A stretch of DNA of 64,000 nt from NCBI RefSeq assembly GCF_021730305.1, contig NZ_CP032674.1:4945001-5009000 (forward strand), written 5' to 3'. A model generated the notes under the pieces. That model made no database searches. It worked only from the letters and a program-made list of their open reading frames with translations, and was not told the DNA's origin. Below, in pieces: positions 1-9,541 of this stretch; position 1 is the first letter of the stretch, and each line of letters begins with the position of its first letter. The DNA comes from Xanthobacter sp. YC-JY1 (lineage in GTDB: Bacteria > Pseudomonadota > Alphaproteobacteria > Rhizobiales > Xanthobacteraceae). The position numbers and the translations under genes are program-made.

Positions 1-553
1 CTGCGGCCCGCACGACGCCATTGAGTTACCGGACCTGCCCGGCCGCCAGATCCACCACGAATGCGAGATCGGGCTTATCATAGGCAAGACCGGACGCGAG
101 ATTCCGCCCGAGAAGGCGCTCGACCACGTGTTCGGCTATTGCTGCCTGCTCGACATCACCGTGCGCGGCAAGGAAGAGCGGGTGATGCGCAAGTCCTACG
201 AGACCTTCACGCCGGTCGGCCCTTGGATCGTGACGGCAGACGAGATCGCCGACCCCGGCAATCTCGACATGCGGCTTTGGGTGAACGACGAGTTGCGGCA
301 GTCGGCCAACACGCGGGATCTCATCGTCGACATCCCGAACATGATCGCCATCACCTCCTCCGCCACCACGCTCCATCCCGGCGACATCTTCGCCACCGGC
401 ACGCCTGCGGGGGTCGGACCCATCGTCGATGGCGACGTGGTGACGATTGAGGTCGGCGGCGTCGGGCGCATGAGCGTGCCGGTGGTTCAAGGCCGGCGCG
501 GCCACAACGTCGTCTTCGCCAAACCTTACGATTTCCAGAAGATGCCTGTCTGA
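1..553 (+). CDS. Fumarylacetoacetate hydrolase family protein, 3' part (fumarylpyruvate hydrolase candidate)
   Basis: The frame is open from the window edge and ends with TGA at 551-553, so the start lies outside. About 183 residues of an FAH-fold hydrolase are visible: an ExE metal-binding pair near the visible N-terminus (HHECEIGL), the FTPVGPW loop and the TGTPAGVG loop near the end. FAH-fold enzymes cleave C-C bonds in acylpyruvates using a divalent metal. Only 13 bases separate it from the gentisate-dioxygenase-like cupin, and a 3-hydroxybenzoate-hydroxylase-like flavoprotein follows, so hydrolysis of fumarylpyruvate or maleylpyruvate in the gentisate pathway is the likely role. Family certain; substrate inferred from context. 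Confidence 0.88.
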   Translation, partial: CGPHDAIELPDLPGRQIHHECEIGLIIGKTGREIPPEKALDHVFGYCCLLDITVRGKEERVMRKSYETFTPVGPWIVTADEIADPGNLDMRLWVNDELRQSANTRDLIVDIPNMIAITSSATTLHPGDIFATGTPAGVGPIVDGDVVTIEVGGVGRMSVPVVQGRRGHNVVFAKPYDFQKMPV

Positions 554-566
554 GGCGGGGCAGAAG

Positions 567-1547
567 ATGAAAAGCACGACAATCTCAGAGATCCGCGCCG
601 CCGACAGCCTTGACGATCTCTACAGGATCTTCAGCGAGAACTGTCTGACGGCGGGCTGGCACAAAAAGCGTTCCTCCCTGTGGTCCGAGCCGCGTACTGC
701 GTTCCGCCCGCGCAACTGGCGCTACGCCGAGGCCGCCGAGGCCATGGACCGCGCCGGCGAATGGATGAGCACCGAGGATGCCGAGCGCCGCAACCTGCTC
801 ATGTTCAACCCGGTCGACGACAACGACTACGACACGGTGCGAACCATCGTTTGCGCCTACCAGATGATCAAGCCGGGCGAGCATGCCCGCGCCCATCGCC
901 ACACCGCCAACGCCATGCGGCTCATCCTCGATGCGCAGGAGGGCGTCCATACGGTGGTGAACGGCCTCAAGCTGCCCATGCGCGCTGGCGACTTCCTCCT
1001 CACCCCCAACTGGCATTGGCACAGCCATTTCAACACGGGCGGCGCCAACGCCTACTGGATCGATTTCCTCGATGTGCCGCTGGTGCATCGGCTGGAGCCG
1101 ATGTTCTGCGAGAACCTGCCCGGCGGGCACCAGACGGTGGTCGAGGAGCCCGATCCGGAGGCATCGCCGTTCGTGTTCCCGCTGGCGGCGATGCGCGCGC
1201 GTCTCGCCTCTACGCCGCGGAGTCCGGACGGCAGCCGGCGCCACCGCATCGAGATCGATCGGCATATCCCCACGCTCGCCGTGACCTATATCGAGATCCC
1301 CGCCGGGTCCGAGGTCGCCACACCCCGCACCACGGCGAGCCGCATCTTCGCAGTGATCGAAGGCGAGGGCTCAGCACAGGTGGGCGGGCACGCCTTCGAA
1401 TTTGGCCGGGGCGACGTCTTCTGCGCCCCCTCCTGGCACGCCTCCACGGTGAAGGCGGCCACGGACATCCTCGTCCTGGAAGTCAATGACGAGCCGACGC
1501 TGAGCAAGCTCGGCTTCCTCATCTCCGACGCGGCACGGCCCGCCTGA
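567..1547 (+). CDS. Gentisate 1,2-dioxygenase-like bicupin protein
   Basis: 326 residues, ATG start. Two cupin domains are visible. The first (about residues 95-160) carries a His cluster, HARAHRH at 106-112 and HWHSH at 150-154, matching the Fe(II) ligand layout of gentisate and related ring-cleaving dioxygenases. The second (about 230-310) keeps the fold but has fewer metal-type His. Gentisate dioxygenase opens gentisate to maleylpyruvate. Its position between an FAH-fold hydrolase and a 3-hydroxybenzoate 6-hydroxylase-like enzyme supports this, although 1-hydroxy-2-naphthoate or salicylate dioxygenases have the same fold. Cytoplasmic; probably cotranscribed with its neighbours. Confidence 0.82.
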   Translation: MKSTTISEIRAADSLDDLYRIFSENCLTAGWHKKRSSLWSEPRTAFRPRNWRYAEAAEAMDRAGEWMSTEDAERRNLLMFNPVDDNDYDTVRTIVCAYQMIKPGEHARAHRHTANAMRLILDAQEGVHTVVNGLKLPMRAGDFLLTPNWHWHSHFNTGGANAYWIDFLDVPLVHRLEPMFCENLPGGHQTVVEEPDPEASPFVFPLAAMRARLASTPRSPDGSRRHRIEIDRHIPTLAVTYIEIPAGSEVATPRTTASRIFAVIEGEGSAQVGGHAFEFGRGDVFCAPSWHASTVKAATDILVLEVNDEPTLSKLGFLISDAARPA

Positions 1548-1640
1548 GGGCCCCCCTTCGCATCAACTGCCGGAACCGCCGGCCCCGCGCATCGCAGCAC
1601 GGTGAGCGGGTGGTGGCGTCCGCAACCAAACGAGAGTGTC

Positions 1641-2843
1641 ATGGGATCGCAATCGGGTCGTATCTTGATCGCCGGCGGCGGCATCGGAGGCATGGCCGCG
1701 GCGCTGTCGCTGCTCCGGCGCGGCTTCGACGTGGACGTGTACGAGCAGGCCGGAGCCCTGCGCGAGGTGGGGGCCGGAGTGCAGATCAGCCCCAACGGCA
1801 ACCGCGCGCTCCAGGCGCTCGGCGCCTTCGAGCCGCTCCGGGCCCTGTCCTGCGATGCAGACGGCAAGGAAATCCGGCTCTGGAACAGCGGCCAGACCTG
1901 GAAGCTGTTCGATCTCGGCGAAGAGGCGGAAGCCCGTTACGGCTTCCCCTATCTCACAGTGTTCCGGCCAGACCTCTTGCAGGTGCTGGTGGACGAGGTG
2001 CAGAAGCTGAAGCCGGACGCCCTGCACCTCGGCAGCCGGGTCGCCGGCCATGTCGAGACAGGGGAGAAGGTGGCACTCCTGCTGGAAGACGGCACGCGCA
2101 TCGAGGGCGATGCGCTGATCGGAGCCGATGGCGTGCATTCGTGCATCCGCCGAAGCCTGTGGGGCGACAGCGCGGCACAATTCTCCGGCATGATGGCGTG
2201 GCGTGGCGTCATTTCCATGGAGCGCCTGCCCGACCACATGAAGCGCCCGGTCGCGACCAACTGGGTAGGACCTGGCGCGCACGTCGTCTGCTATCCCCTG
2301 CGCGGCGGCGCGCTGATGAACTTCGTCGCCACGGTGGGCCGCGACGACTGGCAGGTGGAATCCTGGAGCACGCAGGGCACACGGGAGGAATGCGCGGCGG
2401 ACTTCGTCGGCTGGCATCCGGACATCCAGACCATGATCGCCACCGCGCCCTCCCTGTTCAAATGGGCGCTCATGGGACGCCCGCCGATGGCGGCGTGGAC
2501 GCGCGGGCGAGTGACGCTGCTCGGCGACGCCTGCCATCCCACCCTGCCCTTCCTCGCACAGGGCGCAGTCATGGCCATCGAGGATGCGGTGGTGCTTGGG
2601 CGGAGCTTCGAGAGGCACACAGGCGACATTCCAGCGGCACTGGCGGGCTACGAGGCGGCACGCATCGAGATCACCGCCCGCAAGGTGCGTGGCGCCTCGG
2701 CGAATACGGAACGCTTCCATAACGCCGCCCTCGCCACGCAGGACGGCGCCGAGGCCTACGTGGACAAGGAGTGGAGCCGCGAGGCGATCCTCAACCGCTA
2801 TGAATGGATCTTCACCTACGACGTCGACACTGTGGCGGTGTAG
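1641..2843 (+). CDS. FAD-dependent aromatic hydroxylase, 3-hydroxybenzoate 6-hydroxylase type
   Basis: 400 residues from the ATG at 1641; the frame runs open further upstream, but the FAD-binding beta-alpha-beta begins only here. Class A flavoprotein monooxygenase features are present: GGGIGG dinucleotide loop at 12-17, the DG motif in IGADGVHS, and the second FAD motif LLGDACHP followed by the amphipathic helix AIEDAVVLG. This class uses NAD(P)H and O2 to hydroxylate phenolic rings. Beside a gentisate dioxygenase-like and an FAH-type enzyme, conversion of 3-hydroxybenzoate to gentisate is the simplest role; salicylate 5-hydroxylation-like chemistry is an alternative. Upstream gap of 93 bases contains no gene. 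Confidence 0.85.
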   Translation: MGSQSGRILIAGGGIGGMAAALSLLRRGFDVDVYEQAGALREVGAGVQISPNGNRALQALGAFEPLRALSCDADGKEIRLWNSGQTWKLFDLGEEAEARYGFPYLTVFRPDLLQVLVDEVQKLKPDALHLGSRVAGHVETGEKVALLLEDGTRIEGDALIGADGVHSCIRRSLWGDSAAQFSGMMAWRGVISMERLPDHMKRPVATNWVGPGAHVVCYPLRGGALMNFVATVGRDDWQVESWSTQGTREECAADFVGWHPDIQTMIATAPSLFKWALMGRPPMAAWTRGRVTLLGDACHPTLPFLAQGAVMAIEDAVVLGRSFERHTGDIPAALAGYEAARIEITARKVRGASANTERFHNAALATQDGAEAYVDKEWSREAILNRYEWIFTYDVDTVAV

Positions 2844-2981
2844 CGACCGGACGAGGGGAGGAACGCGGGCCGCGCAGCCCGGACGAAGACGGAGAGCGCG
2901 ACGATCCGCCGGCAAGCGGGCCGGACGACGCGCGCTCCCAAAGATCAAGGCCGGCTCGATCCGGCTCCAGGGAGGACCAGG

Positions 2982-3959
2982 ATGTTCCGCTTCATTGCCT
3001 CTGCGGCTTGCGCCTTATCGCTGCTCGCCGCGCTCCCGCATCCGCTCGCGGCGGCGCAGAATTATCCGTCCCGCGCGGTGACGGTCATCGTCCCGTTCGC
3101 TGCGGGCGGCCCGACCGACGCGGCAGGCCGCATCATCGCGCGCGCCATGCAAGGCCTTTCGGGCGAGCCGTTCGTGGTGGAGAACGTGGCCGGCGCGGGC
3201 TCCACAATCGGCGCCGCTAAGGTCGCCCACACCCAGCCGGACGGCTACACGCTGCTGCTCGCAACATCGAGCGCCATGGTGGTGGCGCCGCATCTCTATG
3301 CGAAGATCGCCTACGACGGATTCAGGTCCTTCGCGCCCATCGGGCTCATCACCGAAGCCCCCTTCATCCTGCTGGTGCCGGCGAATTCCCGGTTCGACAG
3401 CTATGACGCGCTCGTCGCATACGCACGGGCTCATCCCGGGCAGCTGAACTACGGGACCCCCGGCCTCGGCACCGTCCAGCATCTTGGCCTCGAGCGCCTG
3501 CTGGAAGCCAGCGGCGTGAAGGCGACCCATGTACCCTACAAGGGCACCGCCCCCTCGCTCATTGGCTTCCTGGGCGGCGAGGTGGACTTCATCGTCGAAA
3601 CGCCGAACGCGGCCATGCCCATGATCAAGGGGGATCGCGCGCGGCCACTGGCAGTGACCGGCCCGGCCCGCCTGCCCGCCCTGCCCGACGTTCCAACCGT
3701 CGCGGATCTCGGGGTCAAGGGGGCAGACATGCGCTCCTGGTTCGCCCTGATGGCGCCGCGGGACACCCCGGCTCCCGTGCTTGCCACCCTGCGGTCGATG
3801 CTTGAAAGGTCCCTCGCCGACCCGGCGAACGTGAAGGCGCTCCGCGAAGCGGGCTTCGAGGTGGCGACAATGGACCTGCCGTCCCTCCAGAAGATGATGG
3901 AGCAGGAATACGGCCAGTTCGGCCAGATCATCAAGGCTCAAAACCTGGTCATCCGCTAG
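2982..3959 (+). CDS. tctC: Tripartite tricarboxylate transporter substrate-binding protein (Bug/TctC family)
   Basis: 325 residues. A cleavable signal peptide covers roughly residues 1-25 and ends in an alanine-rich LAAAQ. The mature start YPSRAVTVIVPFAAGGPTD is the typical Bug signature: the conserved VPFAAGG loop binds the carboxylate of the ligand. Bug proteins deliver mono-, di- or tricarboxylates to the TctA/TctB membrane pair, and both partners follow at 4226-6197. The cluster position suggests an aromatic acid or gentisate-related carboxylate as ligand, but Bug ligands cannot be read from sequence. An AGGACCAGG stretch just before the ATG provides the ribosome binding site. Confidence 0.93.
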   Translation: MFRFIASAACALSLLAALPHPLAAAQNYPSRAVTVIVPFAAGGPTDAAGRIIARAMQGLSGEPFVVENVAGAGSTIGAAKVAHTQPDGYTLLLATSSAMVVAPHLYAKIAYDGFRSFAPIGLITEAPFILLVPANSRFDSYDALVAYARAHPGQLNYGTPGLGTVQHLGLERLLEASGVKATHVPYKGTAPSLIGFLGGEVDFIVETPNAAMPMIKGDRARPLAVTGPARLPALPDVPTVADLGVKGADMRSWFALMAPRDTPAPVLATLRSMLERSLADPANVKALREAGFEVATMDLPSLQKMMEQEYGQFGQIIKAQNLVIR

Positions 3960-4225
3960 ACGACCAGCCTGTTGTGAGGGCGCGGCAACCCGCCGGGGGA
4001 GCGCGTCCTCTCTTGCCGAAAAGCCCTCCAGAGCTTTCTCCGCCGGAAACGATTGATAAACGCTCCGGATACTCGTCCTCGCGAAGGCATTTCGCGCGAA
4101 CGCTGGCCCGCCTCGCCCGAAGAACCTCTCAGACAGCGCGGGATGGTGCCGATCGCACGGGGCTGGCTTCCGGCAAACGCAGGCGCGTGATCGCGCCGGC
4201 TCCCCCCTCTCGGCGATCCGGACAC

Positions 4226-4687
4226 ATGAAAACGATCATCAACTCAAGAGACGTCCTCTCGGGGCTCCTTTTCATCGCCCTCGGGCTGCTGTTCGGCTGG
4301 CAGACGCAGGAACTGCCGATGGGCACGGCGGTGCGCATGGGGCCGGGCTATTTCCCGCTCCTGCTCTCGGCCCTCCTCGGCCTGCTCGGGCTCATCATCC
4401 TCATCAACGGACTGCGCTTTCCCGGCGAGATGCCGAGCGGCATCGCCTGGCGGGCCCTGCTCATCATCACCGGTGCGTTGGTGTTCTTCGGCTTCGGTGT
4501 ACGGCCCCTCGGCTTCCTCCCCGCCCTCGGCGTCTCCGTGTTCGTCTCGGCGCTGGCCTCGCGCCTGTTCACCTTCAGGACGGCGCTGCTGAACACCGCC
4601 GTGATGGTGGTGTTCGCCTGGGCCGTCTTCATCAAGGGCCTCGGCCTGCCGCTGCCGCTGCTCGGCCCGTGGCTCGGCGGATACTGA
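4226..4687 (+). CDS. tctB: Tripartite tricarboxylate transporter small membrane subunit TctB
   Basis: 153 residues from the ATG at 4226; the frame is open upstream to about 3974, but those residues are Arg/Pro-rich and not membrane-like, so the later start is preferred. Four hydrophobic segments are visible, the first being LSGLLFIALGLLFGW, followed by a GPGYFPLLLS stretch conserved in TctB/DUF1468 proteins. TctB is the small integral subunit pairing with TctA and powered by an ion gradient. The gene sits 10 bases ahead of tctA. The preceding 266 bases hold no recognisable gene. Confidence 0.88.
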   Translation: MKTIINSRDVLSGLLFIALGLLFGWQTQELPMGTAVRMGPGYFPLLLSALLGLLGLIILINGLRFPGEMPSGIAWRALLIITGALVFFGFGVRPLGFLPALGVSVFVSALASRLFTFRTALLNTAVMVVFAWAVFIKGLGLPLPLLGPWLGGY

Positions 4688-4697
4688 GGAGGGCGGG

Positions 4698-6197
4698 ATG
4701 GAACTGTTTGACAACCTCGCCCTCGGCTTCTCCGTCGCGCTGTCGCTGCAGAATATCTTCTACTGCTTCGTCGGCGCGCTGCTCGGCACGCTGATCGGCG
4801 TTCTGCCCGGCCTCGGCCCGGTGGCGACCATCGCCATGCTGCTGCCGCTCACCTTCGGCCTGCCGCCGGTCTCCGCTCTCATCATGCTCGCCGGCATCTA
4901 TTACGGCGCGCAATATGGCGGCTCCACCACCGCCATTCTCATCAACCTGCCGGGCGAATCCTCATCGGTGGTCACCGCCATCGACGGCCATCAGATGGCC
5001 CGCAAGGGCCGGGCGGGCGCGGCGCTCGCCACGGCGGCGCTGGGCTCCTTCTTCGCCGGCTCGGTGGCCACCCTGCTGCTGGCCCTGTTCGCGCCGCCGC
5101 TCGCCAACCTCGCGCTGCAGTTCGGGCCACCGGAATATTTCTCGCTGATGGTGCTCGGCCTCATCGCCTCGGTGACGCTGGCCTCGGGCTCGGTGGTCAA
5201 GGCCATCGCCATGATCGTGCTCGGGCTGATCCTCGGCCTCTCCGGCCAGGACATCTACACCGGCACGCCGCGCTTCACCTTCGATCTGCCCGAGCTCTCC
5301 GACGGGTTCGATTTCGTGGCACTGGCCATGGGCATGTTCGGCATCAGCGAGATCATCCGCAACCTCGAGGACGAGCACCAGCGCTCGCTCGTCGCGGCCA
5401 AGGTGAAGAGCCTGATGCTCACCAAGGAGGAGTTCAAGCGCATCATCGCCCCGGTGCTGCGCGGCACCGCGCTCGGCTCCTTCCTCGGCATCCTGCCGGG
5501 CGGCGGCGCCATGCTCTCCTCCTTCGCCTCCTATTCCATCGAGAAGAAGCTTTCGCGCCATCCGCAGGAGTTCGGGCGCGGCGCCATCGAGGGCGTGGCG
5601 GGGCCGGAGAGCGCCAACAATGCCGGCGCGCAGACCTCCTTCATCCCCATGCTGACGCTGGGCATCCCCTCCAACCCGGTGATGGCGCTGATGATCGGCG
5701 CGCTGATCATCCAGGGCATCACGCCCGGCCCCAACGTGGTGACGGAAAAGCCCGACCTGTTCTGGGGCGTCATCGCCTCCATGTGGGTGGGCAACTTCAT
5801 GCTGGTGCTGCTCAACCTGCCGCTCATCGGCATGTGGGTGAAGCTGCTCACCGTGCCCTACCACGTGATGTTCCCGGCCATCATCGCCTTCTGCTGCATC
5901 GGCGTGTACAGCGTGAACAACAACGTGTTCGACGTGTACACCATGGCCCTGTTCGGCCTGCTCGGCTACGCGCTGGTGAAGCTCGATTGCGAGCCCGCGC
6001 CGCTGCTGCTGGGCTTCGTCATCGGCCCCATGCTGGAAGAGTATCTGCGCCGGGCCATGCTGATCTCGCGCGGCGATCCCACCGTGTTCGTCACCCGCCC
6101 CATCTCGGCCGTGCTGCTGCTGCTCGCATTGGCCGCTCTGGTGGTGGTGCTGCTGCCCGCCGTGCAGAAGGGCCGCGAGGAGGCCTTCAAGGAGTAG
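4698..6197 (+). CDS. tctA: Tripartite tricarboxylate transporter large permease TctA
   Basis: 499 residues, ATG start preceded by GAGGAGGGCGGG. Multispanning membrane protein with the family-defining loops GVLPGLGPVATIAMLLPLTF (about 39-58) and ILPGGGAMLSSFASY (about 268-282), plus the conserved YGGSTTAILINLPG stretch. Length is normal for TctA (around 500). It forms the translocation subunit with TctB and takes ligand from the upstream TctC. End of the tct operon; sequence after 6197 is non-coding or IS-derived. Confidence 0.95.
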   Translation: MELFDNLALGFSVALSLQNIFYCFVGALLGTLIGVLPGLGPVATIAMLLPLTFGLPPVSALIMLAGIYYGAQYGGSTTAILINLPGESSSVVTAIDGHQMARKGRAGAALATAALGSFFAGSVATLLLALFAPPLANLALQFGPPEYFSLMVLGLIASVTLASGSVVKAIAMIVLGLILGLSGQDIYTGTPRFTFDLPELSDGFDFVALAMGMFGISEIIRNLEDEHQRSLVAAKVKSLMLTKEEFKRIIAPVLRGTALGSFLGILPGGGAMLSSFASYSIEKKLSRHPQEFGRGAIEGVAGPESANNAGAQTSFIPMLTLGIPSNPVMALMIGALIIQGITPGPNVVTEKPDLFWGVIASMWVGNFMLVLLNLPLIGMWVKLLTVPYHVMFPAIIAFCCIGVYSVNNNVFDVYTMALFGLLGYALVKLDCEPAPLLLGFVIGPMLEEYLRRAMLISRGDPTVFVTRPISAVLLLLALAALVVVLLPAVQKGREEAFKE

Positions 6198-6370
6198 CGT
6201 TTCTGGATGCCGGATAGTCCGAGAAACCCGGAACAGGGTTTTCCAGATCGTGCCGTCCGCTAGTGGAAATCGAACCCGCGGTGGAAAGCGCCTGGCGAGG
6301 GGCCTGGCAACGGGCGTCTTCCAGACCGATCGGACCGTCGCCTTCGAATACCCATCGCAACCTCCTTAGC

Positions 6371-6862
6371 TCAGGGCTGCAACGACCGATTGAATCCGCA
6401 TTGGATGGCACGATCTGGGTGTGCAGGGGTCTCGCGCATGGACCAGCCGACCAGCTTGCGGGTGTGCATGTCGAGCGCGCCGGCCAGGTAGAGCCACCCC
6501 TCGCCGGTTGGGAGGTCGGTCAGGTCCGCCAGCCAGACCTGGCTCGGAGCCGTGGTCGTGAAGTTCCGGGCGAGCCTGTTGGAAGCGATCGGATAGGAAG
6601 GCCAGCTGGTCGTCCTGGCGCGACGCGGCAAGACGGCCATGCTCCGGATGCCGGAACGGCGCATCAGCCGCTCGATGCGGGCACGGCCCACGCGCCGGCC
6701 GTGCCCTAGCAGGACCGCATGGATCCGCGGGGCACCATAGGTCCCACTACTCTCAGCGTGGATCATCCGGATGTCATCGATGAGCTCCGGCCGGCGCCGC
6801 TCACCGGGAATCGCCCAGCTGCAATGCTCGCCGCTTCCAGCCGCTCGCATGCGTGACCGCAT
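6371..6862 (-). pseudogene. IS3-family transposase OrfB fragment
   Basis: On the minus strand the frame gives a partial rve/DDE integrase domain: the HTH_21-like GTYGAPRIHAVLLGHGRR and the first catalytic Asp in VWLADLTDLPTGEGWLYLAG, followed by DMHTRKLVGWSM. The second Asp and the Glu of the DDE triad are absent because the frame ends abruptly in unrelated sequence near 6375. No OrfA and no clear terminal repeats remain. It is therefore a decayed insertion sequence lying between the tct operon and the RutD-like gene. Confidence 0.8.
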
Positions 6863-7167
6863 TCACAATCGGCGCGCCGGCCGGGCCCATGGCCGCTTCG
6901 CCGACACCCAGATAGCGCGCCCGGATGGTCGATCAGGCTAACGGCGATGTCGGGCGCCTCAGGGATGCTCATCCTGAACTCAGCGGAATACGTGTTGCCC
7001 GTTTGGCAACGCGGCGTTTCCGACAAGCTGTTACATGCCCGACGGATTGACATCTAACATGTGCGCAGCATGTTTGGCTCGCAGCATCGGCAAATAAATC
7101 AAGCAACATGCGGCGGGACGGGACGGTTTAACGTTAATTATTTGGAATATATATTCGGAGGTACGCT
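6863..7167. other. Intergenic stretch upstream of the RutD-like gene
   Basis: No credible gene. The left half is GC-rich and may be leftover IS or chromosomal sequence. The right half (about 7080-7165) becomes AT-rich, as expected of a promoter, and ends in CGGAGGT at 7156-7162, a strong ribosome binding site for the GTG at 7168. Confidence 0.5.
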
Positions 7168-7971
7168 GTGTCTTTAGCGCCGATCGGGGATGCAGAAATT
7201 TACTATGAAGTCGACGGCTTGGGTGAGCCGTTGATCCTGATCACGGGGATGGGTGGGCTGGCGTCATATTGGGCGCCGCAGGTCCAAGCGTTCGCGAAGC
7301 ACTTTCGTGTCTACCGATTTGATCACCGCGGGGCCGGTCGATCAACACATAGCGATGTTGCGTATTCGATCGAGCTTCTCGCGTCGGACACGATCGGGCT
7401 CATGTCAGCGCTAGACATACCGTCCGCACATTTCGTCGGGCATTCGACGGGCGGAATGATGCTGCAGGTTATCTCCTCGCAGCATCCTGAAATGGTCGCG
7501 AGTCAGGTCCTCTATGGCACCCGAGGCCGAACCGACGCATTCTCCCGCCGCGCCATGGGGCTGCGCAAGGAAGCTGCGCTGCACATTGGGGTAGAATCCT
7601 ATGTGCGTTCTTCGCCCATTTTCCTTTATCCGAGCGCGTGGGTGCATGAGCACGATGCAGAGCTGACTCAAGCCGAACGTCAAGCGGTGGCATCGTCGGC
7701 ACCGGCTAAGATCATCGCCAGCCGTCTCGATGCGGTGCTGCAGCATGACCAGATGCATGCGTTGGGGAAAATCATGGCGCCGACACTTGTCACCTGCGCA
7801 CGCGACGACTTTCTCACCCCGCCCTACTACTCGGAAGAACTGGCGGCGGCGATACCCAATGCCACCCTTGAGTTCGTATCAAAGGGGGGGCATGCATGCT
7901 CGATTACGAACGCTGGAGAATTCAACGACCGTGTTCTGAACTTTCTGCGCCAGCAGAGCAGCATCGCATAG
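7168..7971 (+). CDS. rutD: Alpha/beta hydrolase, RutD-like
   Basis: 267 residues from GTG 7168, which has a good ribosome binding site 6 bases upstream. The nucleophile elbow is GHSTG (S93), the acid lies in ARDDFLTP and the catalytic His in [15 protein letters not shown]. Stretches SYWAPQV, FLYPSAW and GGHAC closely resemble RutD of the E. coli pyrimidine (Rut) pathway, a hydrolase acting on the aminoacrylate-type intermediate. As I recall the E. coli sequence, RutD has Ala in the elbow, whereas this protein has a complete Ser. The next gene is RutC-like, so the pair is conserved, yet no rutA/B luciferase-type oxygenase or ureidoacrylate hydrolase is present. The pathway is therefore probably a relative of, not identical to, uracil breakdown. 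3-Oxoadipate enol-lactonase-like activity is an alternative. Confidence 0.8.
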   Translation: MSLAPIGDAEIYYEVDGLGEPLILITGMGGLASYWAPQVQAFAKHFRVYRFDHRGAGRSTHSDVAYSIELLASDTIGLMSALDIPSAHFVGHSTGGMMLQVISSQHPEMVASQVLYGTRGRTDAFSRRAMGLRKEAALHIGVESYVRSSPIFLYPSAWVHEHDAELTQAERQAVASSAPAKIIASRLDAVLQHDQMHALGKIMAPTLVTCARDDFLTPPYYSEELAAAIPNATLEFVSKGGHACSITNAGEFNDRVLNFLRQQSSIA

Positions 7972-8032
7972 CCGTCCAGCCCGATCAGAACGCCCGCGAC
8001 CACGATCCCGCACCTCAAGACAGGAACACGCC

Positions 8033-8416
8033 ATGCCGAAGCAGATCATCCTTCCCCCCGGCAGCCCGCCGCCGCTGGCGCCCTATTCTCCTGGCACGCG
8101 GGCGGGCAATGTCGTCTACGTCTGCGGCGTGCTTGCCATGGCATCGGACGGCACGACCGTCGGCGTCGGCGACGTGGAAGCCCAGACTCGTTATGTGCTC
8201 TTGACGATCAAGTCCGTCGTCGAGACCGCTGGCGGAACGATGGACGACATCACGTTCAACAGTATTTTCTTGAAGTCGCTCGACGATTACGCCGCCATGA
8301 ACCGTGTCTATGCGGAGTTCTTTCCCTCCAGTCCGCCTGCCCGCTACTGCATCCGCGCCGATCTCGTGCGGCCGGAGTTCCTGGTGGAGATAGCGTCCAT
8401 TGCGCACCTCAGTTGA
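8033..8416 (+). CDS. rutC: RidA/YjgF family protein, RutC-like aminoacrylate deaminase candidate
   Basis: 127 residues. The start [21 protein letters not shown], the [15 protein letters not shown] segment and [12 protein letters not shown] contain the RidA fold and its conserved active-site Arg. These segments match RutC more closely than housekeeping RidA. RutC/RidA enzymes hydrolyse enamine/imine intermediates such as aminoacrylate to release ammonia. It lies 61 bases after the RutD-like gene on the same strand; its 3' end overlaps by 8 bases the convergent LysR gene. A catabolic role on an enamine intermediate is inferred. Confidence 0.85.
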   Translation: MPKQIILPPGSPPPLAPYSPGTRAGNVVYVCGVLAMASDGTTVGVGDVEAQTRYVLLTIKSVVETAGGTMDDITFNSIFLKSLDDYAAMNRVYAEFFPSSPPARYCIRADLVRPEFLVEIASIAHLS

Positions 8417-9296
8417 GGGCGCGTTCAAGATGGGACAGGAGCGCGTGGGCGGCGAACGGAAGTCGCCGATCGCGGTGAGCTTGAACCTCGAGACGATACG
8501 GACCAAGCGGCTCAGGAGTCACCGGCCGCGCGCACAGCACACCCCGTGAGAGCTCGTCGCCGATGAACATTGGTGACATGAAGGTCAGGGCGCCCCCGTG
8601 CTGGACCATGGCCTTCAAGGCGACGACCGAGTTCGATGTCAACAGTTCGCGCGGCGCGAGACCTCGCCGCGCGAACTGCGCGTCCATGAACTGGCGCGCG
8701 CCGAAGGATGGCTGCAACAGCGCCATGGGATATGCTGCCGCTTCCTCCACTGTGATCGACGCACGTTCCGCGAGCGGATGCCCGGGCGCAATGACCACTT
8801 CGAGGGTGTCGGTCCGCGACGCAACGGTCTTGATATCCGGCCTGGCTATGGCATTGATGGTGATGCCGAAATCACACTCGTCCTTGACGATGGCCTCGAT
8901 GATGCGGTCCGTCGGCGCGGTGACGACGCGATAGTCGATGCCAGGGTTCTCGCCATGAAAGGCGGCAAGAACCCTGGGCAGGAATTCTACCACCAGACCC
9001 TCGACACAGAAGATGTCGATCTGGCCTCGGCGCAGCCCCTTCAGGTCGTCGACGAGGGCGCGGATGCGCTGGAATTCCCGGAACGTCGACCGGCAGTGCT
9101 GTGCCACGACCTCCCCGGCCGCAGTCAGGCGGATGCCGCTCGGACCGCGCTCGATCAGTTCAGCACCCAGCTCATGCTCCAGATTGGCAATCTGCCGGCT
9201 GATCGCGGAGGCCGCGACATGCAGCCTGTTGGCCGCCTGCCGGATTGAGTGGCAATCGGCGACCTCGACGAAATAGCGCAGGGCCGTGTGGTTCAT
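8409..9296 (-). CDS. LysR-family transcriptional regulator
   Basis: 295 residues. Residues 1-60 form the LysR winged helix ([20 protein letters not shown] then [19 protein letters not shown]), and residues 90-295 the periplasmic-binding-like effector domain. It is divergent from the cupin gene at 9542 and convergent with the RutC-like gene. The 245-base divergent interval is the natural place for its operator. It probably controls the cupin-GST-SMP30-transporter genes in response to a pathway intermediate; the effector is unknown. Confidence 0.92.
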   Translation of the reverse strand: MNHTALRYFVEVADCHSIRQAANRLHVAASAISRQIANLEHELGAELIERGPSGIRLTAAGEVVAQHCRSTFREFQRIRALVDDLKGLRRGQIDIFCVEGLVVEFLPRVLAAFHGENPGIDYRVVTAPTDRIIEAIVKDECDFGITINAIARPDIKTVASRTDTLEVVIAPGHPLAERASITVEEAAAYPMALLQPSFGARQFMDAQFARRGLAPRELLTSNSVVALKAMVQHGGALTFMSPMFIGDELSRGVLCARPVTPEPLGPYRLEVQAHRDRRLPFAAHALLSHLERALN

Positions 9297-9541
9297 CTTC
9301 CCTCAGTGCGCAACGAAGGCGCCGCACAAGCCCGAAACCTGCCCGCGTCGATGCGAGTCAGCGCGCGGCGTTGGCCGGACCGCGGCCTGAGCAAAGCACA
9401 GGCGCATACCTATCGCAATTGACCGCGAAGGGGTGATGCCGATTCGGCAACAGCGTGTACAGCACACGGTTCTACCCGCCAGCGCGCGGGTGATGATCTA
9501 TTCTCGTGAATGACCGGGGTCTGCCACAGATGGAGCTGATG

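Noticed and set aside
6255-6300. T-loop-like sequence (AAATCGAACCCGC) as a tRNA
   Set aside because: No acceptor or anticodon stem can be built around it.
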